This document shows, in pieces, positions 8,627-17,103 of a stretch of DNA of 64,000 nucleotides. The position numbers were made by a program, and so were the translations under genes. The notes beneath the pieces are model-generated. The model saw nothing but the letters and a program-made list of their open reading frames with translations. It was not told the DNA's origin and searched no databases. Position 1 is the first letter of the stretch, and every line of letters starts with the position of its first letter. The DNA comes from Salinarimonas ramus (lineage in GTDB: Bacteria > Pseudomonadota > Alphaproteobacteria > Rhizobiales > Beijerinckiaceae), in contig NZ_BMMF01000011.1 in NCBI RefSeq assembly GCF_014645695.1, positions 156,491-220,490 of the forward strand, in the 5' to 3' direction.

Positions 8627-11181
8627 CGGGGTTCCTCTCCCACGGGATCTCTCGTTTCGGATGTCGGTTTCGGGGGATCGGTGCGGGCCGCGCGCGCGGC
8701 GAGCGCCGCGCGGGGCCGGTCGTCGGGGCGGTCGTCCCGGACGAGGGCGAAGGTGAAGCTCTGGCCGGGGCTGATCTCGCGGGCGTGGCCGCGATAGGCG
8801 ATGGAGACGGGCAGCGCCGTCATCGAGCGGCTGGAGACGGTGAGCGTCTCCTGGGTGACGTGCACGTCGAGGATCTGGCGGCGGAAGCGCACCGTCGTCT
8901 CCAGGCACGCGACCTCCTCCGGCAGGCGCGGGTCGAAGACCAACGTGCTCGCGCGCATGCCGATGCCGGTGTAGCAGCGCTGGAGAAGGTCCACCGTCCC
9001 GGCCATGGCGCCGAGATGGATGCCCTCCTTGGTCGTGCCGCCCTGCACGTCGCCGATGTCGGCGTCCAAGGCTTCCAGCGCGAGGCGCCAGGAGGCCTTG
9101 CGGTCGGTGCGCGCCAGCACCCAGGCGTGGGTGACGAAGGAGAGCGTCGAGCCGTGGGAGACCCGCTCCATGTAGTAGCGGGTGGTCTCGACGATCTGCG
9201 CCGACGAGAACGCGTAGCCCAGCCTGTCGAGGATCTCGCGGATCTCGTCGCGGCTGAACAGGTAGAAGATCATCAGCACGTCGGCCTGCTTGGAGACCTT
9301 GTAGGCGTTGGGGTCCTTCCCCTCGCTCTCGAGGATGCGGTCGAGCCGCTGCAGGTTGGGATAGCGCTCCCGGTAGCCCGCCCAGTCGAACTCCTCCAGC
9401 GCGCCGTAGCCGTCGAACTGCGAGATCACGCTCGTCCCGGAAGGGCTCTCGTGGAAGGGAATGACGAGGTTGCGCGAGATCGCGTCGAAGCGCGCGATCT
9501 CCTCCTCGCCGATGCCCAGCGTCTCGCACAGGCGCCGGCGATTGTCGTCGGGCAGGAGGTCGAGGACGTCGCGGGCGCGGGTGAGAACCCAGGCCACCAT
9601 GAAGTTCGTGTAGGCATTGTCGTCGAGCCCGCCCTCGGCGGCGGGGTCGCGGCCGGGATAGCCGTCGTGGAACTCGTCGGGGCCCATGACGCGGCGGATG
9701 GAGAAGCGCCCGTCCTCCCGCTGCTCGGCGAGGCTCGACCAGAAGCGGGCGATCTCGAGGAAGAGCTCGGCCCCGTAGTCGCGCAGGAAGTCGCGATCGT
9801 CGGTGGCCTGCAGATATTGCCAGACGTTGTAGGCCACGGCGGCGCCGATGTGGCGCTGGCGCCAGGAATTGTCCGGCAGCCAGCGGCCCGAGAGCGGGTT
9901 CAGATGGACCGATTGCGTCTCCTCGCGCCCGTTCGAGCCGCTCATCCAGGGGAACATCGCTCCCGCACGCCCCGCTTCGCGGGCCGCACGTCGCGCTTCG
10001 CCGAGCCGGCGATGGCGATAGCGCAGGAGCCCGCGCGTGAGGACCGGCATGCGCAGCGTCAGGAACGGGAAGATGAACAGCTCGTCCCACATGATGTGGC
10101 CGCGATAGGCCTCGCCGTGCCAGCCGCGCGGGGGAATGCCGACGTCGTGGTCGACGGAATGGGGCGATGCGGTCTGCAGCAGGTGGAAGACGTGGAGGCG
10201 CAGCTTCAGCTGTGCGCTGCCGTGCTCGGGATGCGTGCCGCCGTTCTCGGCGCTCTCGACGCGGATGTCGCATTCTTCCCACAGATGACGCCAGGCGCGG
10301 GAATGCGCGCTCGTCGCCGCCTCGAAGCAGGGCACCTCCGCCACGCGCCGGCAGGCCTCGTGCAGGGGCTCGGCCACCGCGTGGTCGTGCGAGTTGAAGA
10401 TGGCGACGATCTTCTCGACGCGGATCGTGCGGCCGGCGACGACCTCGACGGCGACCTCCTCGAACGCGCCGTCGGCGAGCGCGTCCTTGCGCTCGCTGAG
10501 GATATGCCCGCCCGCGGGCTCGACGAGGAGGCGCTGCGCCAGCGCCACCTCGCGCCGCGACTGCACGAAGCGGGTGCGCAGGGCGACGATGCCGTCCTCG
10601 CCGCAGGTCGTCTGCGGTGCCTCGAGATGCCGGCCGGCGAGCGCGCGGTAGCGCGTCACGCCCCAATTCGTCACGGCGCCGTCGATCCCGGCGCGGATGC
10701 CGAGGACGCCCGACCAGTTCTCGGGCGTCAGGCGAACCTCCAGCGCGCAGACATGGGGATCGTGCATGGAGACGAGCCGGCGCTCCTCCCAGCGCGTGAT
10801 CCGCCCCGCCGCGTCGCGCATCCGAAAGCTGCGCGTCAGCACCCCCTCGTCGAGGGCGAGCGCCTGCACGTGGTCGAGCCGCTCGTAATCGCCCGCGGCG
10901 AGAAAGGGGCCGTCGTCGATGCGAATGGCGAGCGGCAGCCAGTTCGGCAGGTTGACGAGGTCCTCGTTCTCGATGTCGCGGTCGCCGACCTGCGAGACCA
11001 GGCGGTCGTAGCCGCCGGCGAGATAGGTGCCGGGATAGTGTACGTCGTCGGCGCGGGCGTCGGTCGCGGCGGCGCGCGACACGATCGTGCCGTTGCCGAG
11101 CGCGCAGAGCACCTCGCGCAGGCCCTCGGCCGCGGGATCGAAGCCGTCGTAGCGGAGCGTCCAGTCTCCGGTCTTGCCCAC
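8623..11181 (-). CDS. glycoside hydrolase family 65 disaccharide phosphorylase
   Basis: An 852-residue GH65 protein. Members are cytosolic inverting phosphorylases that split maltose, trehalose, kojibiose or nigerose with phosphate to give beta-glucose-1-phosphate. N-terminal beta-sandwich: GNGTIVSRAA, HYPGTYLAGGYDRL, ENEDLVNLPNWLPL. Catalytic (alpha/alpha)6 barrel: RGWHGEAYRGHIMWDELFI, GAMFPWMSGSNGREETQ, and MGPDEFHDGYP, whose Glu (about residue 503) is the expected general acid. C-terminal: GTTKEGIHLGAMAGTVDL with a phosphate-site pattern. The GTG at 11181 follows AGGAGG. No beta-phosphoglucomutase is nearby, which would be the usual partner, so the exact substrate cannot be named. It is translationally coupled to ppsA through ATGA, linking storage-sugar or trehalose metabolism to gluconeogenesis. 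Confidence 0.9.
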   Translation of the reverse strand: MGKTGDWTLRYDGFDPAAEGLREVLCALGNGTIVSRAAATDARADDVHYPGTYLAGGYDRLVSQVGDRDIENEDLVNLPNWLPLAIRIDDGPFLAAGDYERLDHVQALALDEGVLTRSFRMRDAAGRITRWEERRLVSMHDPHVCALEVRLTPENWSGVLGIRAGIDGAVTNWGVTRYRALAGRHLEAPQTTCGEDGIVALRTRFVQSRREVALAQRLLVEPAGGHILSERKDALADGAFEEVAVEVVAGRTIRVEKIVAIFNSHDHAVAEPLHEACRRVAEVPCFEAATSAHSRAWRHLWEECDIRVESAENGGTHPEHGSAQLKLRLHVFHLLQTASPHSVDHDVGIPPRGWHGEAYRGHIMWDELFIFPFLTLRMPVLTRGLLRYRHRRLGEARRAAREAGRAGAMFPWMSGSNGREETQSVHLNPLSGRWLPDNSWRQRHIGAAVAYNVWQYLQATDDRDFLRDYGAELFLEIARFWSSLAEQREDGRFSIRRVMGPDEFHDGYPGRDPAAEGGLDDNAYTNFMVAWVLTRARDVLDLLPDDNRRRLCETLGIGEEEIARFDAISRNLVIPFHESPSGTSVISQFDGYGALEEFDWAGYRERYPNLQRLDRILESEGKDPNAYKVSKQADVLMIFYLFSRDEIREILDRLGYAFSSAQIVETTRYYMERVSHGSTLSFVTHAWVLARTDRKASWRLALEALDADIGDVQGGTTKEGIHLGAMAGTVDLLQRCYTGIGMRASTLVFDPRLPEEVACLETTVRFRRQILDVHVTQETLTVSSRSMTALPVSIAYRGHAREISPGQSFTFALVRDDRPDDRPRAALAARAARTDPPKPTSETRDPVGEEPR

Positions 11182-11494
11182 GCTCGTGCCTCCTCGCTGG
11201 CGCGCGCGGATGCGACCCGGCGCCCCGCACGAGCGGGGAGGGGAGCGACCGCATGCGCGGCGTCTTCGGACGATGCGCCACAATAACGATCGAAATGCGC
11301 CTGTAGCTCCGTCCGAGCCCCGATGGGGTTTAGTACGGAGGCGCAAAAGCGCAGCTATTTCGCGGAGTTGGGTCGGGCAACTTCCGGTGTGCCGCTGGTC
11401 GGCCCTCGATGGGGAGCGACGCGCCGGCGATGCCTCTCGTGCGAGCCCGAGCCCGGCGAGGCCGCGCCCGCGCACCGACGCGCGGGCGGTCTCC
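11182..11494. other. intergenic stretch upstream of the GH65-ppsA operon
   Basis: About 310 bp without a convincing gene, between the cytochrome c stop codon and the GH65 start; both genes point left. The part near 11270-11370 is less GC-rich than its surroundings and contains a GCGC-TTTT-GCGC short hairpin (about 11340-11360). This is where the operon promoter should lie, but I cannot name a -35/-10 pair with confidence. The stretch closest to the cytochrome gene shows no clear terminator. Confidence 0.4.
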
Positions 11495-12628
11495 TCAGGG
11501 CCTGCGGATGCCGGCCGTGTCCACGGCGACCGTCTCGCCGAGGCTCTCCAGGCTGTCGTGCAGGATCTGCAGGACGTAGTGCGGATTGTGGACGTAGGCG
11601 CCGGGATCCTTGCTCGCGACCTGGTAATTGTAGGCCGCCTTCAGAAGCCGCGGCGTCCAGCTCGCATAGCGTTCGGTCTCGTCGTCTCCGATCGTGCCGT
11701 CGCCGTCCGCGTCGACGAAGAAATAGGGGTGGCGGTCGGCATAGCCGATTGGCGTGCCCGCCACCTCCGTGGCATAGGTGCGGATCGCCGCGGCGAGCTT
11801 CTCGCGCAGGCCCTCGATCTCCGTCCCGATGCCGCCCGCGGCGTCGCCGTTCCCGTCGAAATTGGCGTGGCGCATCCGGATCGCGCGCACGTCGTCGACG
11901 CCCTGGTGGCAGGCGAAGCAGCTCTGCGTCTCCACCTGCGTCGTGTGCGGCGCGTGGCAGGCGACGCAGGTGGCCGCGCTCGGCACGTGCGTGAAGGTGC
12001 CGGCATAGGAGCGGCCGGGATATTCGAATCCGACGGTCACGTCCGCGCCGCGCAGCGTCGCGGCGGCGATGCCGTAATGCACGTTGAGGAAGCCGAGATC
12101 GGGCGCGACCGCGTCCTCGTCGAGCCCGTCGGTGGCGCGCGCGACGGCGGCGCCCGATTGGCGACCCTGGTGGCAGACGGTGCACACCGCGTTCGCGCCG
12201 AGATCCGTCGCGACCGCGCCGGAAGGGAAGGTCACGGCGTCGAGGGCGTGGGCCTCGGCGCTGTGGCAGCTGGCGCAGCCGATGGGCGCGTTGATGGCGG
12301 ACGGAGCCTCGATGCTGCCCGCCGCGCTGCCGTCGGCGCCGAGATGGTCGAGGAAGCCGGTCTGCGAATGGCAGGCCGCGCAGGCCGGCGGCACGGCGCC
12401 GTCGGCGTTCCAATGGGTGAACGATTGCGAATGGTAATCGCCGTGCGGCGAGGCGAGCCAGGCCTCGACGATGGCGGCGAGCCGGTCGAGGTCGTTCTCC
12501 TGTGCGGCGGCGGGTGCGACGGCGAGGGTCAGCGCCATGCCGAGAGCCGCGAGGATCCGCGAGGCGAGCCGCGGCGCGGCACCAAAGACGATTGCGCGCG
12601 AGCGGCGGGTCGATCCGGCAGAGCGCAT
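11495..12628 (-). CDS. periplasmic pentahaem c-type cytochrome
   Basis: A 377-residue exported cytochrome. A basic N-terminus and hydrophobic stretch end at APAAAQ (about residue 43), a Sec signal. Five CxxCH haem-binding motifs are seen: CAACH (83-87), CASCH (118-122), CTVCH (149-153), CVACH (221-225) and CFACH (237-241). Near the C-terminus DADGDGTIGDDE (about 306-317) is an EF-hand-like calcium loop. The pattern of short motifs with free histidines between (for bis-His ligation) resembles cytochrome c families used in nitrogen, sulfur or metal electron transfer; I cannot assign one. The ATG at 12628 follows GGGGAGGA; a longer frame to 12688 is not needed. It is divergent from a ferric-reductase-type flavoprotein, so the pair may move electrons between NAD(P)H, the membrane and the periplasm. 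Confidence 0.87.
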   Translation of the reverse strand: MRSAGSTRRSRAIVFGAAPRLASRILAALGMALTLAVAPAAAQENDLDRLAAIVEAWLASPHGDYHSQSFTHWNADGAVPPACAACHSQTGFLDHLGADGSAAGSIEAPSAINAPIGCASCHSAEAHALDAVTFPSGAVATDLGANAVCTVCHQGRQSGAAVARATDGLDEDAVAPDLGFLNVHYGIAAATLRGADVTVGFEYPGRSYAGTFTHVPSAATCVACHAPHTTQVETQSCFACHQGVDDVRAIRMRHANFDGNGDAAGGIGTEIEGLREKLAAAIRTYATEVAGTPIGYADRHPYFFVDADGDGTIGDDETERYASWTPRLLKAAYNYQVASKDPGAYVHNPHYVLQILHDSLESLGETVAVDTAGIRRP

Positions 12629-12766
12629 GGATGTCCTCCCCATCGAGCGGCGCCATACGGCGGCGACATGCGGTTCATCGTGCAGCATCTGCTTGACGTC
12701 TTCAAGTCTTCGCGCTCGACTGGCGACGAAAGTCGCGAACTCGGCTTATGCGAGCGAAGGGACGTC

Positions 12767-14248
12767 ATGGAATATACGTATCCGGCGAAGAAATCGGGCG
12801 ATGCAGCCGATCGTGGTTCCCTGCCGCGGCTGCCGGGCGCGGCGCTCGCCGGCCTCTATCTGGCCTTCTGCGCGAGCGCCCTCGTCCTCGCCTCCTTTCG
12901 CGAGGTCGCGCCGCTCGCCGGCTTCGAGGCGGTGGGAGCGGGCCTCGGCCTCGTGGCGCTCGCGGCGATGAGCGTGCAGCTCGTCACCTCGGGACGGTTC
13001 GACACCGTGTCGGGGCGGCTGGGCATCGATCGGATCATGGCCTTCCACAAGATGATCGCCTGGTTCGTCCTGGCGGCGCTCCTGCTCCACCCGCTCCTCT
13101 ACGTGCTGCCGACCGCGACGGCCGACGCCGCGCTCGGGCGCGAGCGGCTCGTCGCCTATCTCACGGCGCCGCACTACCGCACCGGGGTGATCGCGCTCGC
13201 GGCTCTGGCGCTCCTCGTCGTCGGCGCGGCTCTGCGCGAGCGGCTGCCCTGGCGCTACGAGACCTGGCGCGGATCGCACCTCCTGCTCGGCGTGCTGGCC
13301 ATCGGTCTCGGCCTGCACCATGCGATCACGGTCGGGCGCTTCAGCGCCGGCGGCCCGGCCTACGTCTTCTGGTGGGGGATCGGCGGCGGCGCCGTTCTCG
13401 TCCTCGGCGTGCTGCACGGCCTGCGCTGGGTGCGCCTTCATCGCCGCCCCTGGCGCCTCGCATCCGTGACGAAGCGCGCCGATCGGCTCTGGGAGCTCGA
13501 CATCCAGCCTCAGCCCGGGACGCCGCCGCTCGCCTATCGCGCCGGGCAGTTCGTGTGGATGACGCAGGGGCGCGGGCGCGTCCCGCTCCTCGACCATCCC
13601 TTCTCCATCGCCGACAGTCCCCTGCGCCCCGGCCTCTCGCTGATCGTGAAGGAAGCGGGCGACTTCACCCGGCGCGTGGGCGCGCTTGCGCCCGGAACGC
13701 CGATCGGCATCGACGGGCCCTACGGCACCTTTACGGTCGACGCGCATCCGGGCGAGACGGTGCTCCTCGTCGCCGGCGGGGCGGGCATCGGGCCGATCAT
13801 GGGGCTCTTGCGCGACCTCGCCGCGCGTGGCGATCGGCGGCCCGTGCGCCTCGCCTACGCCGCCGGCCGCCCGGCGACCTTCGCCTGCCTCGACGAGATC
13901 GCCTCCTACGCGGACCGGCTCGACCTCGCGGTGCTCCTCGTCGCGGAGGAGGGCGGGCCCGGCTGGGCGGGGGAGGTGGGCCGGCTAGACGCCGCGCGCC
14001 TGCGCGCGCTCCTCGCGGGGCGCGAGCCGGAGAGCACGGTCGCCTTCATCTGCGGCCCCGGCCCGATGGTGACGAGCGTCTCCGATACGCTCGAGGACAT
14101 CGGGCTCGCGCCGAAGCGCGTCGTCTACGAGCGCTTCGACTACGGCGGCGGCGCGACCTCGCGACAAGACCGCCGCCACGCGCTGGAGATGCTCGGCATC
14201 GGCGCCGCCCTCGCGGCCCTGGTGGGTGTCTTCGCCGTGGCGGCGTGA
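12767..14248 (+). CDS. membrane ferric-reductase-type flavoprotein (FAD/NAD(P)H oxidoreductase)
   Basis: A 493-residue protein of two parts. Residues about 25-230 form five or six membrane helices of the ferric-reductase/NADPH-oxidase type, with histidines in MAFHKMIAWF, LLLHPLLY, GSHLLLG and GLHHAI that fit haem b ligation. Then a ferredoxin-NADP-reductase domain: RAGQFVWMTQ and HPFSIADSP (FAD), IDGPYGTF, LLVAGGAGIGPIMGLL (NAD(P) ribose/pyrophosphate) and FICGPGPMV. A last hydrophobic stretch ends the protein, which is unusual for the family. The ATG at 12767 follows GAAGGGA. It lies 139 bp from the divergent pentahaem cytochrome. Expected role: passing electrons from cytosolic NAD(P)H across the inner membrane; the acceptor is unknown, and the neighbouring cytochrome is a candidate. 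Confidence 0.85.
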   Translation: MEYTYPAKKSGDAADRGSLPRLPGAALAGLYLAFCASALVLASFREVAPLAGFEAVGAGLGLVALAAMSVQLVTSGRFDTVSGRLGIDRIMAFHKMIAWFVLAALLLHPLLYVLPTATADAALGRERLVAYLTAPHYRTGVIALAALALLVVGAALRERLPWRYETWRGSHLLLGVLAIGLGLHHAITVGRFSAGGPAYVFWWGIGGGAVLVLGVLHGLRWVRLHRRPWRLASVTKRADRLWELDIQPQPGTPPLAYRAGQFVWMTQGRGRVPLLDHPFSIADSPLRPGLSLIVKEAGDFTRRVGALAPGTPIGIDGPYGTFTVDAHPGETVLLVAGGAGIGPIMGLLRDLAARGDRRPVRLAYAAGRPATFACLDEIASYADRLDLAVLLVAEEGGPGWAGEVGRLDAARLRALLAGREPESTVAFICGPGPMVTSVSDTLEDIGLAPKRVVYERFDYGGGATSRQDRRHALEMLGIGAALAALVGVFAVAA

Positions 14249-14320
14249 GCGGCGCCGCCGTCCGCATTCGGCCCGTAGGTGAGAGGCTCCAGAGGTTGCC
14301 CTCGGGATCGCGCGACAAGG

Positions 14321-14977
14321 CTATCGCGGCCGGCGACGGCGGTCCGGGATGGCGCCGGCGCGCAGCGTGGCGAAGCCCTCGGCCACCGTCGGCGGCGCGG
14401 TGTCGCGAGCGTACATGCGATCGACGAACGCCGTCAAAGCGGGCGAGGCGTCGAGGAGCCCGGCCTCGCGTGCCCAGTCGAGGGTGAAGGCGCCGATGAA
14501 GTCCGCGACGGTCGACGTGGTGCCGACGAACCACTCCCGCTCCTTCATGTGCGCCTCGAGCGGCTCCAGCATCCGGCGGCAGTCACGGTTGGCGAGCGCG
14601 ACCTCCTCGGGACGACGCTCGTGGGCGGGGTAGATGACCGTGTGCAGCGCATCGCGCCACAGCGGCTGCTCGATCTCGGTGACGAGGAAGAAGATCCACT
14701 GGTACATCTCCGCCCTGGCACGCACGTCGTCGGGTATGAAGCGCCCGTTGCCGTAGCGCTCCGCCAGGTAGAGCGAGATCGCCGCCGATTCCGCGATGCG
14801 CACGTCCCCGTCGACGAGAGCGGGGATCTTGCCGAAGGGGTTCACCGCAAGGAACGCCTCGCCGAGGTGCTCGCCGTGCGGGATGTCGACGGGGACGATC
14901 TCGCATTCGAGATCGAGCTCGTTGAGGAGCCAGATCGGCCGCAGGGCGCGGGTCGGGGGAATGCCGTAGAGCTTCAT
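14321..14977 (-). CDS. glutathione S-transferase family protein
   Basis: A 218-residue cytosolic GST. N-terminal thioredoxin fold: MKLYGIPPTRALRPIWLLNE, with VNPFGKIPALVDGD giving the cis-proline and IAESAAISLYLAERYG the Glu-Ser pair that binds the gamma-glutamyl group of glutathione. The C-terminal helical domain follows (FVGTTSTVADFIGAF matches the GST N-capping region). Residues TRA near the start take the place of the catalytic Ser/Tyr; the exact class is not clear. It is convergent with the flavoprotein gene. Likely role is glutathione conjugation or disulfide exchange; substrate unknown. Confidence 0.9.
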   Translation of the reverse strand: MKLYGIPPTRALRPIWLLNELDLECEIVPVDIPHGEHLGEAFLAVNPFGKIPALVDGDVRIAESAAISLYLAERYGNGRFIPDDVRARAEMYQWIFFLVTEIEQPLWRDALHTVIYPAHERRPEEVALANRDCRRMLEPLEAHMKEREWFVGTTSTVADFIGAFTLDWAREAGLLDASPALTAFVDRMYARDTAPPTVAEGFATLRAGAIPDRRRRPR

Positions 14978-15067
14978 CGGGACGGGCTCCGTCGAGGAGA
15001 GGGCGGACGTGCCCAGGACGCTTCGCGGGCGGCGCTTCCGACATCGCGGCCGACGAAGACCCGGTCC

Positions 15068-15265
15068 TCACCGCCCGGCGAGATCGCGCGCCGCCGGTGA
15101 CGCCGTCGCCTCGCGCGAAGCCGCTCTCGCAGCGAAGACCGAGGCGGCGTATTCGCGCGCCTCGGCGAAGGGCCCGTCGCAGACGAGGCCGGCGATCGGG
15201 GCGAGGACCCGCGGGGGACGCCGACGTGGGGGGCGCAGCCCGGCGGGGCGTTCCGCGGCGCTCAC
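15068..15265 (-). CDS. possible small protein coupled to the MarR gene
   Basis: An open frame of 65 codons beginning with a GTG (15265) that overlaps the MarR stop codon as GTGA. Codon third positions are almost all G or C, as in the real genes around it. The protein has a proline/arginine-rich start and then a more natural stretch (VLAPIAGLVCDGPFAEAREY). I do not recognise it. The overlap is of the kind used for translational coupling, but in DNA this GC-rich such overlaps also arise by chance, so it is offered with low confidence. Confidence 0.25.
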   Translation of the reverse strand: MSAAERPAGLRPPRRRPPRVLAPIAGLVCDGPFAEAREYAASVFAARAASREATASPAARDLAGR

Positions 15266-15702
15266 GACACGGCTCCCATCGCCGGGCGGCGACCCGCCGC
15301 CGAGAATCGCCGCAGCCCGTCCACCGCCTCCGCGCCGAGGCCCGCCGCGAGCTCGCCCTGGACCCGGCGCCAGGTGACGAACGCCTCCTCCAGCACGGTC
15401 CGCCCGCGCGCGCTGATGCCCACGAGCCGCTGGCGGGCGTCCGCCTCGTCGCGGCGCGTGACGACGAGACCCGCCTTCTCCGCGACGGCGACGTTGCGGG
15501 TCATGGTCGTGCGCTCCGTCCCCACGATCGTCGCCAGCGTGCCGATCCGCGTCGGGCCCTTGATGGCGAGAACGGAGAGCAGGGTGAACTGCGTCGCCCG
15601 AAGACCGTGCGGCTTCAGAGCCCGGTCGAACGCGGCCGTGATCGCGCGCGCGGCGCGCCGGGAGGCGAGGCAGAGGCAGGCACGGGTCTCGTCGAGCGAC
15701 AT
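15262..15702 (-). CDS. MarR-family transcriptional regulator
   Basis: A 146-residue winged-helix regulator. Visible features: a helical N-terminus (RAARAITAAFDRALKPHGL), the recognition part TRIGTLATIVGTERTTMTRNV, and the wing VVTRRDEADARQRLVGISARG with the Asp-Arg pair typical of MarR. MarR proteins are dimers that usually repress nearby detoxification or efflux genes until a small ligand binds. A perfect 12-bp palindrome, GTGTAGATACAC, lies 8 bp upstream of the start codon and is the likely own operator. A co-directional GST gene lies about 280 bp downstream and is a plausible target. Confidence 0.9.
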   Translation of the reverse strand: MSLDETRACLCLASRRAARAITAAFDRALKPHGLRATQFTLLSVLAIKGPTRIGTLATIVGTERTTMTRNVAVAEKAGLVVTRRDEADARQRLVGISARGRTVLEEAFVTWRRVQGELAAGLGAEAVDGLRRFSAAGRRPAMGAVS

Positions 15703-15709
15703 GCGATGA

Positions 15710-15721
15710 GTGTAGATACAC
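15710..15721. promoter_or_regulatory. palindromic operator of the MarR gene
   Basis: A perfect palindrome GTGTAGATACAC, 8 bp before the MarR start codon, in a locally AT-richer spot. Position and symmetry fit autorepression by a MarR dimer. Binding is inferred. Confidence 0.5.
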
Positions 15722-15780
15722 GTTCATGCGCGGTCAAGAACGGCCGATCCCTGCCCTTCGGGAACCGGCTGCACCAACCC

Positions 15781-15826
15781 GCCGGGGGCGTTTCGCTCCC
15801 GGCCGATCCGGGGCACCGCGTGCCCC
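15781..15826 (-). terminator. tandem hairpins downstream of rpoH
   Basis: Two hairpins lie just after the rpoH stop codon (15844). The first in transcription order is GGGGCAC-cgc-GTGCCCC (15810-15826), a perfect 7-bp stem. The second (15781-15803) has a 10-bp stem with one non-Watson-Crick pair around a 3-nt loop. There is no T-run, as is common in GC-rich genomes. The likely role is ending rpoH transcription before the MarR gene. Confidence 0.45.
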
Positions 15827-15843
15827 ACACCCGTTCGTGGAAG

Positions 15844-16755
15844 TCAGCCCGCCCGCGCGTCCGTCAGCTCCCGAGCCCGTCCTGGCGCGGTCTCGATGGC
15901 GGCGATGTTCTTCTTGACCGCCTCCTGCACCTTCTCGAACGCGCGCACCTCGATCTGGCGGACGCGCTCGCGGGAGACGCCGAACTCGGTGGAGAGGTCC
16001 TCCAGCGTGATCGGGTCCTCGGCGAGGCGGCGGGCCTCGAAGATACGGCGCTCGCGCTCGTTGAGGACACCGAGCGCCTGACGCAGCGCGGAGAGGCGGT
16101 TCTGCCCCTCCTCCTCGGCGGCGAGGATCGATTCCTGCGAGGCGGAATCGTCGACGAGCCAGTCCTGCCACTCGCCCTCGCCCTCCTCGCGCAGGGGCGC
16201 GTTGAGGGAGGCGTCGCCGCCGAGACGGCGGTTCATGTCGACGACGTCCTGCTCGTTGACGCCCAGACGGGTGGCGATCTCCTTCACCTGATCGGGGCGC
16301 AGATCGCCCTCGTCCAGGGCCGAGATGCGGCTCTTGGCCTTGCGCAGGTTGAAGAAGAGCTTCTTCTGGTTCGCGGTGGTGCCCATCTTCACGAGCGACC
16401 ACGAGCGCAGGATGTATTCCTGGATCGCCGCCTTGATCCACCACATCGCGTAGGTGGCGAGGCGGAAGCCCTTGTCCGGCTCGAAGCGCTTGATCGCCTG
16501 CATCAGGCCGACATTGCCCTCCGAGACCACCTCGGAGATGGGCAGGCCGTAACCGCGATAGCCCATGGCGATCTTGGCCACGAGACGCAGATGCGAGGTC
16601 ACGAGCTTGTGCGCGGCGTCGGAATCCCCATGTTCTCGCCAGCGCTTGGCGAGCATGAACTCCTCGGCCGGGTCGAGCATGGGAAACTTGCGGATCTCGT
16701 CCAGATAGCGGGAGAGACCGCCTTCGTTGGCGAGTACGGGTAGCGCGCCAGCCAT
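15844..16755 (-). CDS. rpoH: RNA polymerase heat-shock sigma factor RpoH
   Basis: A 303-residue alternative sigma factor of the sigma-32 type. Region 2 is clear: AHKLVTSHLRLVAKIAMGYRGYG, SEGNVGLMQAIKRFEPDKGF and YAMWWIKAAIQEYILRSWSLVK. The RpoH box NQKKLFFNLRKAK, diagnostic of this group, follows at about residues 128-140. Region 4 has LNERERRIFEARRL and the helix-turn-helix FGVSRERVRQIEVRAFEKV. It directs transcription of chaperone and protease genes under heat stress. The ATG at 16755 has an excellent ribosome site (AAGGAGG). A sigma70-like promoter lies about 70 bp upstream. Several Hyphomicrobiales carry more than one rpoH; which copy this is cannot be said. Confidence 0.96.
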   Translation of the reverse strand: MAGALPVLANEGGLSRYLDEIRKFPMLDPAEEFMLAKRWREHGDSDAAHKLVTSHLRLVAKIAMGYRGYGLPISEVVSEGNVGLMQAIKRFEPDKGFRLATYAMWWIKAAIQEYILRSWSLVKMGTTANQKKLFFNLRKAKSRISALDEGDLRPDQVKEIATRLGVNEQDVVDMNRRLGGDASLNAPLREEGEGEWQDWLVDDSASQESILAAEEEGQNRLSALRQALGVLNERERRIFEARRLAEDPITLEDLSTEFGVSRERVRQIEVRAFEKVQEAVKKNIAAIETAPGRARELTDARAG

Positions 16756-16828
16756 GTGTTCTCCTCCTTCGGCCCCCGCGAAGGGCGGGCCCTACGCGGC
16801 CTCCTCCGGACGGCCGCGCCATCCCCAC

Positions 16829-16857
16829 AATATAGGACGCGGCTCTTTCGATTTGAA
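16829..16857 (-). promoter_or_regulatory. candidate rpoH promoter
   Basis: On the minus strand, TTCAAA (16852-16857; 4 of 6 to TTGACA), a 17-bp spacer, then TATATT (16829-16834; 5 of 6 to TATAAT). It would start transcription near 16822, giving a leader of about 65 nt. It is one of the few AT-rich spots in this 348-bp divergent intergenic region (16756-17103). I found no clear RpoH-type -35 (CTTG) here. Confidence 0.5.
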
Positions 16858-17103
16858 GGTCGGGTGGAGCCCGACGCATGGGACGGTAACGCACGCGTGA
16901 AGAATGGTTCGCCGATGCACGGCGATTTGATCCATGCCCCGGAAGCCGGACGGGCGGGAGAGGGGAGGTAAGCGCGGGCACGTACATCTCCGAATTGAAG
17001 CTCTCGGCAACCTCGGCGCAAGCTTCGCAATCGAACGTCCATGAGGGCGTTTCCGGGCGCGCCGTGATTCGGCAGCGCGCGGCCGTCGAGGGGAGGGGCT
17101 TCC

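Noticed and set aside
16756..17103. RpoH-type promoter upstream of rpoH
   Set aside because: The -10 looks partly similar, but no CTTG -35 is present at the right distance; the sigma70-like pair fits better.
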